Below, in pieces: positions 35,278-43,338 of a stretch of 64,000 bases of DNA. A model generated the notes under the pieces. That model was not told the DNA's origin. It was given only the letters and a program-made list of their open reading frames with translations, and did no database searches. Source of the DNA: an uncultured Lachnospiraceae bacterium. Lineage in GTDB: Bacteria; Bacillota; Clostridia; Lachnospirales; Lachnospiraceae. The DNA lies in the NCBI GenBank assembly GCA_947625465.1, contig CANQOK010000001.1, positions 118,675 through 182,674 on the forward strand. The letters are read 5' to 3'. The first letter of the stretch is position 1, and each line of letters opens with the position of its first letter. The translations under genes and the position numbers were made by a program.

Positions 35278-35880
35278 ATGAAGAAGAAAGTGTTGACATT
35301 GGCATTGGCATTCGTTATGCTTATCACAAGCGCTGTCAGCGTATTCGCTGCGGATACCTTTGTAGACAAGGCCAGAGCAACGATTAAGGCAGAGCTGGCT
35401 AAGTATGGTGTTGCAGCAGACGCTTTTATTGACAGTCTGAACGAGGATCAGCTGAGAGAGATTCAGAAGAATCAGGATATGCTGTCCGATCTTGCAGCTG
35501 ATACAAACGCGAAGATCAAAGCTGCTGCATCAGTGGATGAAGTTACGAAGATTGTAAATGACGCTTATGCACAGGCGAAGGAAGCTTTGGATGCCGCAAA
35601 AATTACTGTTAAGATTGGCGATGTTGAAGCTACTGCAACTGGTTTTAAGGTAGAAATTGATGGAACCAATACGTTAACAGGAGCAACTGCTACACCGGAA
35701 GTGACGATTACTACAACTCCGGCAGGAAATACGCCTGGAACAAATACACCGGCTGGTACAACGCAGAACCCGTTGGGAACACAGACAGGTGACGCAGGTG
35801 TTGCATTAGCACTGCTTTGCTTTGCAGTAGTTGGTGGTGTTCTGGCAGTTGGTGCTGTTAAGAGCCGCAGTATTGCATAA
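35278..35880 (+). CDS. Secreted small surface protein, copy 2
   Basis: A 200-residue near twin of the preceding protein. It has one more Lys at the start (MKKKVL), Leu in place of Val in the signal peptide and Ile in place of Val three residues from the end; the mature domain is identical. The ATG at 35278 follows AAGGAGGTATAACCCT; in-frame codons further upstream would add a non-hydrophobic leader and are rejected. The same GTQTGD sorting signal is present. A weak terminator hairpin follows, then the sortase gene 113 bases after its stop. Two promoters and two leaders suggest that the copies can be expressed under different conditions. Confidence 0.8.
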   Translation: MKKKVLTLALAFVMLITSAVSVFAADTFVDKARATIKAELAKYGVAADAFIDSLNEDQLREIQKNQDMLSDLAADTNAKIKAAASVDEVTKIVNDAYAQAKEALDAAKITVKIGDVEATATGFKVEIDGTNTLTGATATPEVTITTTPAGNTPGTNTPAGTTQNPLGTQTGDAGVALALLCFAVVGGVLAVGAVKSRSIA

Positions 35881-35925
35881 GTAACATAGATGATTATAAA
35901 CGGTACGTATATGTAAGGTTAAGAG

Positions 35926-35960
35926 GCCGGAGATCTGTAAGGGTCTCCGGCTTGCTTTAT
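35926..35960 (+). terminator. Weak terminator or attenuator before sortase gene
   Basis: GCCGGAGATC, a six-base loop and GGTCTCCGGC form a strong stem, but only CTTGCTTTATC follows. Partial read-through into the sortase gene is likely. Confidence 0.65.
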
Positions 35961-35993
35961 CTGTAATTGTATGATTCAGAAAGGGTTTAGATT

Positions 35994-36704
35994 ATGGAGC
36001 AGAAATCTTTTTTTAGGGAGCATTGGGGTGCCTGTATTGTAGTCCCGATAGTATTTTCCGTACTTGCCCTGGGAATCCTGGGGGCGCTTTCTTACGCGTT
36101 TCTTTCCCCTTATACGCAGCTGGTGCAGATTTTTATGGACGAATCAGCAAATGAGGAACCGCGGGATTTTATGGCGGAATTGGAAGAATTGGAGATGGAT
36201 AAGCAGTCGGAGCCTGTGAAACCGGAGGAGTCTGATGAAAATACCATTCCATTGTCTTCCATTACATATCCAAAGGCGGGAGACCGCTATGGTACGATTA
36301 CAGTAAGCGGAACGGCAGTGAATTGTCCGCTTTATTATGGAAACGCTCATAGTTCTCTGAACCGTGGAGCAGGAACTTTTAACGGGGCTTCGGGCGCCGG
36401 AATTCCGGGACAGGGCTATACCATTTTTATTATGGGGCATAACCATACCTTCTTTAGTGATCTGAAGCATGCAGAAGTAGGGTCTGAGGTCACGATCAAA
36501 ACTTACTATGGAACTTATGTCTATAAGATCCGGGAAATGAAACCTGTTCATTATGAAGATACATCTGCTTATGATCTGACGCGAACCGAGGAAAGCCTGA
36601 TTTTATATACCTGTTATCCGTTTGAAGAACTAGGCTTTACACCTTATCGGTATTTAGTTTACTGTGACTATGTTTCTGGTCCCAAGATTGACCCGACCAG
36701 ATAG
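35994..36704 (+). CDS. Class D sortase
   Basis: A 236-residue membrane-anchored transpeptidase. One N-terminal membrane helix is at about residues 16-38 and an acidic linker at 48-82. The sortase beta-barrel has the catalytic His149 in FIMGHNHTFF, Cys207 in LILYTCYPF and Arg219 in FTPYRY. The TLxTC-like cysteine motif with the following YPF and the loop DRYGTITVSG fit class D. Sortases cut a C-terminal sorting signal and link the protein to the wall. The two small proteins upstream are the obvious substrates. AAAGGG is a modest ribosome site. The next gene starts 17 bases after its stop. Confidence 0.9.
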   Translation: MEQKSFFREHWGACIVVPIVFSVLALGILGALSYAFLSPYTQLVQIFMDESANEEPRDFMAELEELEMDKQSEPVKPEESDENTIPLSSITYPKAGDRYGTITVSGTAVNCPLYYGNAHSSLNRGAGTFNGASGAGIPGQGYTIFIMGHNHTFFSDLKHAEVGSEVTIKTYYGTYVYKIREMKPVHYEDTSAYDLTRTEESLILYTCYPFEELGFTPYRYLVYCDYVSGPKIDPTR

Positions 36705-36721
36705 GAAGAAGGGTGAATGAT

Positions 36722-37609
36722 ATGCATAAAGAAAAAAAGAATACGGACCGTATTAAAAAGTCATATAAAGGAGCATCGCTTCCCTGGTCATTGGGTATGT
36801 CGTTTTTATCTTCCCTGCTGTTAGCCGCGTTTGCCGCTCTTCTTATAATTTATTTTACAGTAGGAAATGTAGAATATATGAAACAAAGTGCGGAAGATGG
36901 AGAGTTTGGAGAACATGTATATCAGCTGCTGAGGGAGAATTATTCCAGTTATGGTGCGGCATCGGGTTTTGACAGTCAGGTGCTTCTGGGACCGGTTTCG
37001 CCGGAGCGTATCAATGCGGACATCAAGGAAACCATTGAAAGGATCTATGAAGGGGATTCGAAACTAGATCTTCGGGAGGATATAAAAGAGGAGATCTATA
37101 ATGCTATGGAGACCGATGCTATCAGACAGGGCGTTGAGATTACGGATGAAGTGAAGGAGGCCCTGACGCTGACGGCAGAATACTGCCGGTATGATTATAT
37201 GGAGTATGTTGCGATTCCGTTGGCAAGCCAGCTTGCTACGATAATCAGCAAGATAAATAAGGTGCTTTGGATTGGGATTTTGATATTGGGACTGTTTACA
37301 GCAGCGGCATTGTTCCTGACTTTCCGTTTGGCAGGCGGCAATGGAATTGGTTTGCGATTTTTATCTTATTCGGCTATTACAGCGACAGTAATTTCGTTTA
37401 TCATTGGACTGGTGATCTATCCGATGCTGAAGCTGGATCAGCTTGTGTTGAATCCGGCCTCTATTAAGCGGTTCGTATTGTGTTATGTAGAGGGCTTGTT
37501 TCATATGTTTAATACAGTTGGCCTGGTGTTCGCGGCAATTTCCATCATCCTGATTGGATTCTCTGTTTTAATGCCGAGGATCCGCAGATTATCCAATATA
37601 CGGTATTAA
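36722..37609 (+). CDS. Four-helix membrane protein beside sortase
   Basis: A 295-residue protein of unknown function. A basic N-terminus leads to membrane helix 1 (about residues 22-46), then about 115 mostly polar and helical residues outside the membrane, then three more helices (VLWIGILILGLFTAAALFL, the SAITATVISFIIGLVIYPML stretch and VGLVFAAISIILIGFSVLM). The ATG at 36722 is eight bases after GAAGAAGGG; a GTG at 36713 overlaps that site. It is probably in one operon with the sortase and could be an accessory to it. No family is recognised. Confidence 0.7.
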   Translation: MHKEKKNTDRIKKSYKGASLPWSLGMSFLSSLLLAAFAALLIIYFTVGNVEYMKQSAEDGEFGEHVYQLLRENYSSYGAASGFDSQVLLGPVSPERINADIKETIERIYEGDSKLDLREDIKEEIYNAMETDAIRQGVEITDEVKEALTLTAEYCRYDYMEYVAIPLASQLATIISKINKVLWIGILILGLFTAAALFLTFRLAGGNGIGLRFLSYSAITATVISFIIGLVIYPMLKLDQLVLNPASIKRFVLCYVEGLFHMFNTVGLVFAAISIILIGFSVLMPRIRRLSNIRY

Positions 37610-37645
37610 AACCGAATCGAACGGAAGGAATCCACGAATCGTAGA

Positions 37646-37674
37646 TTGTATCATAAAAGAATTTTTTGTATAAT
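37646..37674 (+). promoter_or_regulatory. Promoter of XRE membrane regulator
   Basis: TTGTAT, a 17-base spacer and TATAAT lie 77 bases before the ATG at 37751. Transcription would begin inside the left arm of the terminator hairpin of the previous operon, which would then not form. Confidence 0.65.
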
Positions 37675-37717
37675 AAAAGCAGTAGCCGGAAGATCGGTTT
37701 ACTGCTTTTTCTTTTTT
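37675..37717 (+). terminator. Terminator of the sortase operon
   Basis: AAAAGCAGTA pairs with TACTGCTTTT across a 15-base loop, followed by CTTTTTT. Confidence 0.8.
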
Positions 37718-37750
37718 TACGGGATAAGAGAACAGAAGGAGTCTGGAAAA

Positions 37751-39976
37751 ATGGATATGAAAGCAACAGGAAAATTGATTGCCTGCAGGCGGAAAGCGAT
37801 GGGATTGACGCAGAAGAAGCTGGCGGAAAAGATCGGCGTGACCAATAAAGCAGTGTCGAAATGGGAAAACGGGGAAGGGCTTCCGGATGTCGGGCTGCTG
37901 TCGGTGCTGGCGGAGGCACTGGATATTTCTGTAGACGACCTGTTAAAGGGGGAAATGGCAGAAAGAAAGGTCAATATCGTTCCGGTTACAACAGGAGATG
38001 CGGACTGGAAAATGTCGTTTTCTGCAGAAGAACCCATTTTGCCCAGGCAGGAAGAGAACCGGAAACTGGCGGTCAGCATTCTTTTTGTGATTGCTGTGGT
38101 ATGTCTTTATTTCTCTTTTGATACAAGCGCATTGTGGTCGCATATTGTAGAATTGATCGGAAGTCTGTTCTTTTTGATCGGTTTTTGCTGCTGCCGCGGA
38201 GAGAATGAGGAATTTCAGAAAGGATACCGGTACGCGAAATGCTATACCCTGTATAAAACCGGCTCGACTGTCTGGAAGGCTTCGGTTTTTATGCTTTATA
38301 CGAAAGTATTTCTGATCCTGGATCTTGTGATCGATCTGGCTTTGAAGTTATGTCTGCTGTATCGCCTCATGGAAGGCAGCCAGCTGCTCAATGAAAAAGC
38401 AGAGCGGTTTTTGCGCAGCCGGCAGGATCAGGGCGTGTGGATCGCAGCCGTTATTTATGTATGGGTGGCAATGCTGCGTTTTTGGGCTCCGGAAGCCTGC
38501 CATATTTCCATTGCAATGGCAGGGTTTGCATTGATCGTGGGTTTTCTGGCGTTTCGGGTTTGGAAAGGCATGCAGATCTGGAAAAATAATCCGGAATGTC
38601 GCCTGCCAAAAGCTGTCGGGCTCGCAAAGCCCGTGTTGCTCTGGAGCGTGAGTACCGCACTTTGTGCGCTGGCGATAGGCGGAATGACCTGTGCGCTGCA
38701 CTGGAGCCGGGAGATCGTAAAGACGGAGCGGCAGGCAGAGGTGTTGGGGACGGAAGCGCAGGAAATCTGCGGGCGGCTTCTGGACGGCGGTTTTCCGCTG
38801 AATTTCCTGCAGTATTTTGATGAAGCGGAATTGCTTCGCTACAAAAATGTGAAACAGGTAGTGACAGATAAAGTTTCGGATTCGGTTGCGGTGGTATATT
38901 GCTATCTGGATGACGGCACCTGCCGGGCTGCCGGATTTTACAGGAATTATTATGCGGACGAAGACGGGCGTGAGATAAAGATGGAGCAGGAAGAATATAC
39001 GTTTGTCGGAGATTGTGATATCGATACCTGGGAAAAAACACTGGAAGTGTACGCACTCTATGAAAAAGACGGTTATCTGGAGCGTGCCGAACTGGAAAAA
39101 AAGAAGGAGTATTCTTCGCTGGCGCAGTATCGGCTGGAATGTCCTGAGGAAAATAGAATCGGTGAGCAGGAATTGGGCGTACTGAGTTATGAAGTTCTTA
39201 ACAAAGGCAGTTATGTGGCGACTTACCAGCTGGGAAATCCGGGATATGACTCAAAATGTACCTATTTTACCTATGTGCTGCCGGCAAGGGCTGAGGAAAG
39301 GCTGTGGGTGTATCACCAGTACAGAAATGCTGAATTTACCTTTCCGTTTACCGAGCCGATGGCGGCAGAGGTCAATCATATCTGTACGGTGGAGCGGGTA
39401 GTCCGCTGGAATATACAGGCGGATCTGAATGGGAAAAAGGCAAGCGAAGTAGTGGAAACCCTGAGCGGATTTCTGTATTCGCACTGGGTTAATATAACCT
39501 GTGTGGAGATTGCCAAGCTGGATCTGGATGCATCCGGCAGATATCAGGGAGGCGGTCTGTCGGTACGGTTCAGCTCTGAAGCTGAAGAGGAAAATGAGAT
39601 CATAGTTCAGAACTTTTCGGATATTCTGGGAGAAGAGAATACATTCCTCTATGTAGAGCAGAGATATCCGGATTCCGACACAGATCGAATCGCATGGGAG
39701 CAAATGCTGTCGCTGCGGGATTGTATCAATATCCTGAAATGGCTTCCGTTTCAGGAGATCCCGATTGATGCGGCCGGGATCAGGCTGTCTTCCGGCACGG
39801 AGAATATTCTGGCAGAGGAAAAAGGGCACTGTTATTGGTACGATTCTTCTAAGGTAAAGCTGAAACCGGTAAAGGCAGGGTTTTTGCTGCTGCATCCGCT
39901 GACACTTCGGGACAGCCGGGGAGAAATCTGGGCGTTTGCGGCTGAAAATCAGGTCGGAACACATAAAATTGTATGA
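37751..39976 (+). CDS. XRE-type regulator fused to a large membrane protein
   Basis: A 741-residue protein. Residues 7-61 form an XRE/Cro helix-turn-helix (GLTQKKLAEKIGVTNKAVSK plus WENGEGLPDVGLLSVLAEAL). A linker leads to about six membrane helices between residues 105 and 325 (for example KLAVSILFVIAVVCLYF), and a C-terminal domain of about 400 residues likely lies outside. This domain has no family I recognise. The upstream ATG at 37751 follows AGAAGGAG. The layout is that of a one-component membrane-bound transcription regulator that senses outside and binds DNA inside. Neighbouring targets could be its own gene or the sortase operon upstream. The HTH call is firm; the sensing role is inference. 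Confidence 0.8.
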   Translation: MDMKATGKLIACRRKAMGLTQKKLAEKIGVTNKAVSKWENGEGLPDVGLLSVLAEALDISVDDLLKGEMAERKVNIVPVTTGDADWKMSFSAEEPILPRQEENRKLAVSILFVIAVVCLYFSFDTSALWSHIVELIGSLFFLIGFCCCRGENEEFQKGYRYAKCYTLYKTGSTVWKASVFMLYTKVFLILDLVIDLALKLCLLYRLMEGSQLLNEKAERFLRSRQDQGVWIAAVIYVWVAMLRFWAPEACHISIAMAGFALIVGFLAFRVWKGMQIWKNNPECRLPKAVGLAKPVLLWSVSTALCALAIGGMTCALHWSREIVKTERQAEVLGTEAQEICGRLLDGGFPLNFLQYFDEAELLRYKNVKQVVTDKVSDSVAVVYCYLDDGTCRAAGFYRNYYADEDGREIKMEQEEYTFVGDCDIDTWEKTLEVYALYEKDGYLERAELEKKKEYSSLAQYRLECPEENRIGEQELGVLSYEVLNKGSYVATYQLGNPGYDSKCTYFTYVLPARAEERLWVYHQYRNAEFTFPFTEPMAAEVNHICTVERVVRWNIQADLNGKKASEVVETLSGFLYSHWVNITCVEIAKLDLDASGRYQGGGLSVRFSSEAEEENEIIVQNFSDILGEENTFLYVEQRYPDSDTDRIAWEQMLSLRDCINILKWLPFQEIPIDAAGIRLSSGTENILAEEKGHCYWYDSSKVKLKPVKAGFLLLHPLTLRDSRGEIWAFAAENQVGTHKIV

Positions 39977-40095
39977 AAAAAAATACAATTCATGCTGTCG
40001 GGTTTTCACCATTTTTTGGAGTTTTCCTCTGTGAAATTGGTGAAAAAACCTAGAAAAACACTGGAAAAATCCAGTTATGCCCAGAGTTATCACCC

Positions 40096-40104
40096 TTATC
40101 CACA
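40096..40104 (+). promoter_or_regulatory. DnaA box 1 (TTATCCACA)
   Basis: A perfect match to the DnaA-binding consensus, in the gap before rpsO and followed by a T run. Confidence 0.6.
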
Positions 40105-40128
40105 TTTTTTTTGCGGTTGATTTTGGAG

Positions 40129-40137
40129 TTATCCACA
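40129..40137 (+). promoter_or_regulatory. DnaA box 2 (TTATCCACA)
   Basis: A second perfect box in the same orientation, 33 bases after the first, which is close to three helical turns. Confidence 0.6.
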
Positions 40138-40225
40138 TTACCAAAAAGAAGACTTTTTTGACAAATGACATAAATTTTCACGGTTCGACAAAGGACGGAA
40201 AACCTGATTTTTTGCTGAAATGGCC

Positions 40226-40254
40226 TAGACAAACCGGTGCGGATATGTTATACT
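40226..40254 (+). promoter_or_regulatory. Promoter of rpsO
   Basis: TAGACA, a 17-base spacer and TATACT. The start of transcription would be near 40261, giving a leader of about 80 bases. Confidence 0.65.
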
Positions 40255-40339
40255 ACCACGGTAATTTCCCTTACGCAGATTTCGGACACTCCGACCATAT
40301 CTTCGTAACGGGTATAATCAAAAGAAGGAGGACACTATC

Positions 40340-40606
40340 ATGATTTCAAAGGAAAAGAAAACCGAGATCATCAAGGCTTACGGCAGAACACCGGAAGATA
40401 CCGGTTCACCGGAAGTACAGATCGCGATCCTGACGGCCCGGATCCAGGAGCTGACAGAGCATTTGAAGACGCACCAGAAGGATCATCATTCCAGAAGAGG
40501 TTTATTGAAGATGGTAGGACAGAGACGTGGTCTGCTGGACTATTTAAAGAAGACGGATCTGGAAGGCTACCGTTCCCTGATCGAACGTTTAGGCATCAGA
40601 AAATAA
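40340..40606 (+). CDS. rpsO: 30S ribosomal protein S15
   Basis: 88 residues, the usual length, with [20 protein letters not shown] and the conserved [19 protein letters not shown] region that contacts 16S rRNA. AGAAGGAGG precedes the ATG. S15 binds the central domain of 16S rRNA early in 30S assembly. The rpsO-pnp order is widely conserved. A strong terminator separates it from pnp. Confidence 0.97.
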   Translation: MISKEKKTEIIKAYGRTPEDTGSPEVQIAILTARIQELTEHLKTHQKDHHSRRGLLKMVGQRRGLLDYLKKTDLEGYRSLIERLGIRK

Positions 40607-40625
40607 TAAAGTACTTGCGAAACAG

Positions 40626-40665
40626 AGCCCACCTGTGATATACTATATCATTGGTGGGCTTTTTG
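40626..40665 (+). terminator. Terminator between rpsO and pnp
   Basis: AGCCCACC pairs with GGTGGGCT, extended inward by TGATATA/TATATCA, and followed by TTTTT. Confidence 0.88.
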
Positions 40666-40754
40666 ATGGAATCGAGGCTACTAAAAAGGATATGCACCCG
40701 GAGCGGCGCGTATATTTTTTAGTTGTTTCGATACCTCTGTGCCCGCCGAATATC

Positions 40755-40769
40755 GTCACGGAACGTGAC
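40755..40769 (+). promoter_or_regulatory. Leader hairpin of pnp
   Basis: GTCACG, GAA, CGTGAC: a six-pair hairpin about ten bases before the AGGAGGA ribosome site of pnp. It could take part in control of pnp translation, as leader hairpins do in other bacteria, but no mechanism is shown. Confidence 0.4.
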
Positions 40770-40788
40770 CGGACATAAGGAGGAATTT

Positions 40789-42873
40789 ATGTATAAGAGT
40801 TTCAGTATGGAACTGGCAGGCAGAACCCTGACAGTTGATGTGGGAAGAGTTGCGAAGCAGGCAAATGGCGCCGCTTTCATGCACTATGGCGATACGGTTG
40901 TATTATCGACGGCAACTGCATCGGACAAGCCCAGGGAAGGAATCGATTTCTTCCCGTTAAGCGTTGAATATGAAGAGAAGATGTACGCAGTCGGCAAGAT
41001 CCCGGGCGGATTTAATAAGAGAGAAGGAAAGGCATCCGAGAATGCAATCCTGACTTCCCGTGTGATCGACCGGCCCATGCGTCCGTTATTCCCGAAGGAT
41101 TACCGCAATGACGTTACGTTAAATAACCTGGTTATGTCTGTTGATCCGGATTGCTCTCCGGAACTGACCGCGATGCTGGGTTCCGCTATTGCCACGGCAA
41201 TTTCCGATATCCCGTTTGACGGTCCCTGCGCAACGACACAGGTCGGCCTGATCGACGGTGAATTTGTATTTAATCCCAATGCGGAGCAGAAGGCGGTTTC
41301 GGATCTGCAGCTGACCGTGGCTTCTACCGCGGAGAAGGTTATTATGATCGAAGCCGGCGCGAATGAAGTGCCGGAGGATAAGATGATCGAGGCGATCTAC
41401 GCTGCGCATGCAGTGAATCAGGAAGTGATCGCATTTATCAATCAGATCGTTGCCGAGGTTGGAAAGCCCAAGCATGCATATGAGAGCTTTGCCGTACCGG
41501 AAGAGATGTTTGCGGCCATGAAGGAGATTGTGACGCCGGAAGAGATGGAAGTCGCAGTGTTCACGGATGAAAAGCAGGTAAGAGAAGCGAATATCAAGGA
41601 GATCACAGAGAAGCTGGCCGAGGCGTTTGCGGAGAACGAAGAATGGCTGGCAAAACTGGATGAAGCTGTTTATCAGTATCAGAAGAAGGTTGTCAGAAAG
41701 ATGATCTTAAAGGATCACAAGCGTCCGGACGGGCGTGCCATTACGGAGATCCGTCCGCTGGCCGCAGAGATCGATCTGCTGCCCCGGACACATGGTTCCG
41801 CGATGTTTACCCGTGGACAGACGCAGATCTGTACCGTTACCACATTGGCGCCGCTTTCTGACGCGCAGAGACTGGACGGGCTGGATGAGTCGGTTACGTC
41901 CAAGCGGTATATGCACCATTATAATTTCCCGTCCTATTCGGTAGGGGAGACGAAGCCTTCCAGAGGTCCGGGACGCCGTGAGATCGGTCACGGCGCGCTG
42001 GCAGAGCGTGCTTTGGTTCCGGTGCTGCCAAGCGAGGCGGAGTTCCCTTATGCGATCCGTACCGTATCGGAGACGATGGAATCCAACGGTTCTACCTCTC
42101 AGGCAAGTATTTGTGCGTCTACGATGTCTCTGATGGCAGCGGGCGTGCCGATCAAAAAGCCGGTAGCCGGTATTTCCGCAGGTCTGGTGACCGGAGATAC
42201 AGATGATGATCACATTGTACTGACGGATATTCAGGGATTGGAAGATTTCTTCGGAGATATGGACTTTAAGGTAGCCGGAACCCATGACGGAATTACGGCG
42301 ATCCAGATGGATATTAAGATTCATGGTCTGACTCGTCAGATCGTGGAAGAAGCGATTGCGGCGACTAAAGCGGCCAGAGAATATATTCTGACCGAAGTTA
42401 TGGAACCGGTGATCGCAGAGCCCAGACCGGAGGTCGGCAAATATGCGCCGAAGATCATTCAGATTCAGATCGATCCGGAGAAGATTGGCGATGTGATCGG
42501 ACAGCGCGGCAAGACGATCAATGAGATTATTGACCGTACCGGCGTGAAAATCGATATTGACGATGACGGCGCTGTTTCCGTATGCGGTACCGATCAGGAG
42601 CAGATGAATGAGGCTATCAAGATGATCCAGATCATCTGCACGGACTTTGAAGAGGGCCAGAAGTTGGAAGGCAAGGTTGTTTCCATTAAAGAATTCGGCG
42701 CATTCATCGAGTTTGCACCCGGCAAAGAGGGTATGGTACACATTTCCAAGATCGCGAAGGAACGGATCAACCGTGTGGAAGATGTGCTGACGCTGGGAGA
42801 TAAGGTGAAAGTGGTCTGTTTAGGAAAAGACAAGATGGGAAGAATGAGTTTCAGCATTAAGGACTACAAATAG
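40789..42873 (+). CDS. pnp: Polyribonucleotide nucleotidyltransferase (PNPase)
   Basis: A 694-residue phosphorolytic 3'-5' exoribonuclease. In order it has a first RNase PH domain (GRTLTVDVGRVAKQANGAAF), a helical linker, a second, catalytic RNase PH domain with FTRGQTQI and SKRYMHHYNFPSYSVGETKP, the KH domain (IGDVIGQRGKTINEI) and the S1 domain (GKVVSIKEFGAFIEFAPGKEGMVH). The start at 40789 follows AAGGAGGA; an in-frame TTG at 40723 is rejected. It acts in mRNA turnover in the cytoplasm. A terminator follows. Confidence 0.97.
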   Translation: MYKSFSMELAGRTLTVDVGRVAKQANGAAFMHYGDTVVLSTATASDKPREGIDFFPLSVEYEEKMYAVGKIPGGFNKREGKASENAILTSRVIDRPMRPLFPKDYRNDVTLNNLVMSVDPDCSPELTAMLGSAIATAISDIPFDGPCATTQVGLIDGEFVFNPNAEQKAVSDLQLTVASTAEKVIMIEAGANEVPEDKMIEAIYAAHAVNQEVIAFINQIVAEVGKPKHAYESFAVPEEMFAAMKEIVTPEEMEVAVFTDEKQVREANIKEITEKLAEAFAENEEWLAKLDEAVYQYQKKVVRKMILKDHKRPDGRAITEIRPLAAEIDLLPRTHGSAMFTRGQTQICTVTTLAPLSDAQRLDGLDESVTSKRYMHHYNFPSYSVGETKPSRGPGRREIGHGALAERALVPVLPSEAEFPYAIRTVSETMESNGSTSQASICASTMSLMAAGVPIKKPVAGISAGLVTGDTDDDHIVLTDIQGLEDFFGDMDFKVAGTHDGITAIQMDIKIHGLTRQIVEEAIAATKAAREYILTEVMEPVIAEPRPEVGKYAPKIIQIQIDPEKIGDVIGQRGKTINEIIDRTGVKIDIDDDGAVSVCGTDQEQMNEAIKMIQIICTDFEEGQKLEGKVVSIKEFGAFIEFAPGKEGMVHISKIAKERINRVEDVLTLGDKVKVVCLGKDKMGRMSFSIKDYK

Positions 42874-42886
42874 AGACTGGAAAGGC

Positions 42887-42925
42887 AAAGTGGCCGCGGA
42901 CCAATAAGGTTGCGGTCACTTTTTC
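42887..42925 (+). terminator. Terminator after pnp
   Basis: AAAGTGGCCGC pairs with GCGGTCACTTT, with one G-T pair, and is followed by TTTTTCC. Confidence 0.85.
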
Positions 42926-42958
42926 CTCATTGGAACGGAAAATTGGGAGGTGCAAACA

Positions 42959-43255
42959 ATGCGGGATGTATTGACGATTTTGGAGAATCTGCGGAAGGAC
43001 GCCATGCGGGATGCGGGACTGCGCGAGAGGCTGTTGGCTGTAAGAACGGAGAAAGAGCCGTTTATCGCGTTTTGCCGGACCTGCCGGGAACTGGGTTATG
43101 AGATCTATGAGATGGAACTGATCGCGGCGGGCGAGGAATCTTATGCCGCTATGCGCCGCAGTACGAACGGCGGCGGAGAGAATTCTCCCAAGCTGGCAGG
43201 GGAAGACGATTTTTATGAATTGTTCATGGCGGAACTGGAAGAAATGCAGTCTTGA
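42959..43255 (+). CDS. Nif11-like small protein
   Basis: A 98-residue protein. Residues 1-60 resemble the Nif11 domain: a helix LTILENLRKDAMRDAGLRER, then FIAFCRTCRELGYEIYEMEL, in which the LGY(E/D)I block is typical. Nif11 domains serve as leaders of some ribosomal peptide natural products, but many clostridial copies stand alone with no known role. The tail is Gly/Glu-rich without a cysteine-rich core, so a peptide precursor is unlikely. GGGAGGT fixes the ATG at 42959; a GTG nine bases earlier overlaps that site. The stop overlaps a possible ATG of the next gene by one base. Confidence 0.6.
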   Translation: MRDVLTILENLRKDAMRDAGLRERLLAVRTEKEPFIAFCRTCRELGYEIYEMELIAAGEESYAAMRRSTNGGGENSPKLAGEDDFYELFMAELEEMQS

Positions 43256-43338
43256 TGGCCGGGCCGGTATCTGTTATCGGATTCCTGTTTGGAAATAGGG
43301 AATATGCGGATAGCAGGCGTGTTATAATAGAAGTGGAA

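Larger units (their letters stand above)
34440..35880 (+). repeat. Tandem gene duplication, near-identical copies
   Basis: The units 34440-35039 and 35278-35880 differ at only six single bases plus one inserted codon. Bases 34480-34966 are identical to the matching 487 bases of the second copy as far as I can read. The 240 bases between the copies, including promoter and leader, are unlike the region before copy 1. Confidence 0.9.
39977..40225 (+). other. Intergenic stretch with DnaA boxes
   Basis: The gap between the regulator gene and rpsO. It contains two perfect DnaA-box sequences (separate entries) in AT-rich surroundings. No gene is supportable in it. Confidence 0.5.

Noticed and set aside
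34440..35880. The twin genes as an assembly duplication
   Set aside because: Copies differ at several bases and have fully different leaders, promoters and terminators, so two real loci are more likely.
39251..40171. A 306-codon minus-strand frame over the XRE membrane gene and the gap before rpsO
   Set aside because: Mostly antisense to a supported gene; its upstream part overlaps the DnaA boxes; no domain seen.
41707..42741. A 344-codon minus-strand frame inside pnp
   Set aside because: Long only because of codon bias of pnp; no ribosome site or family match.
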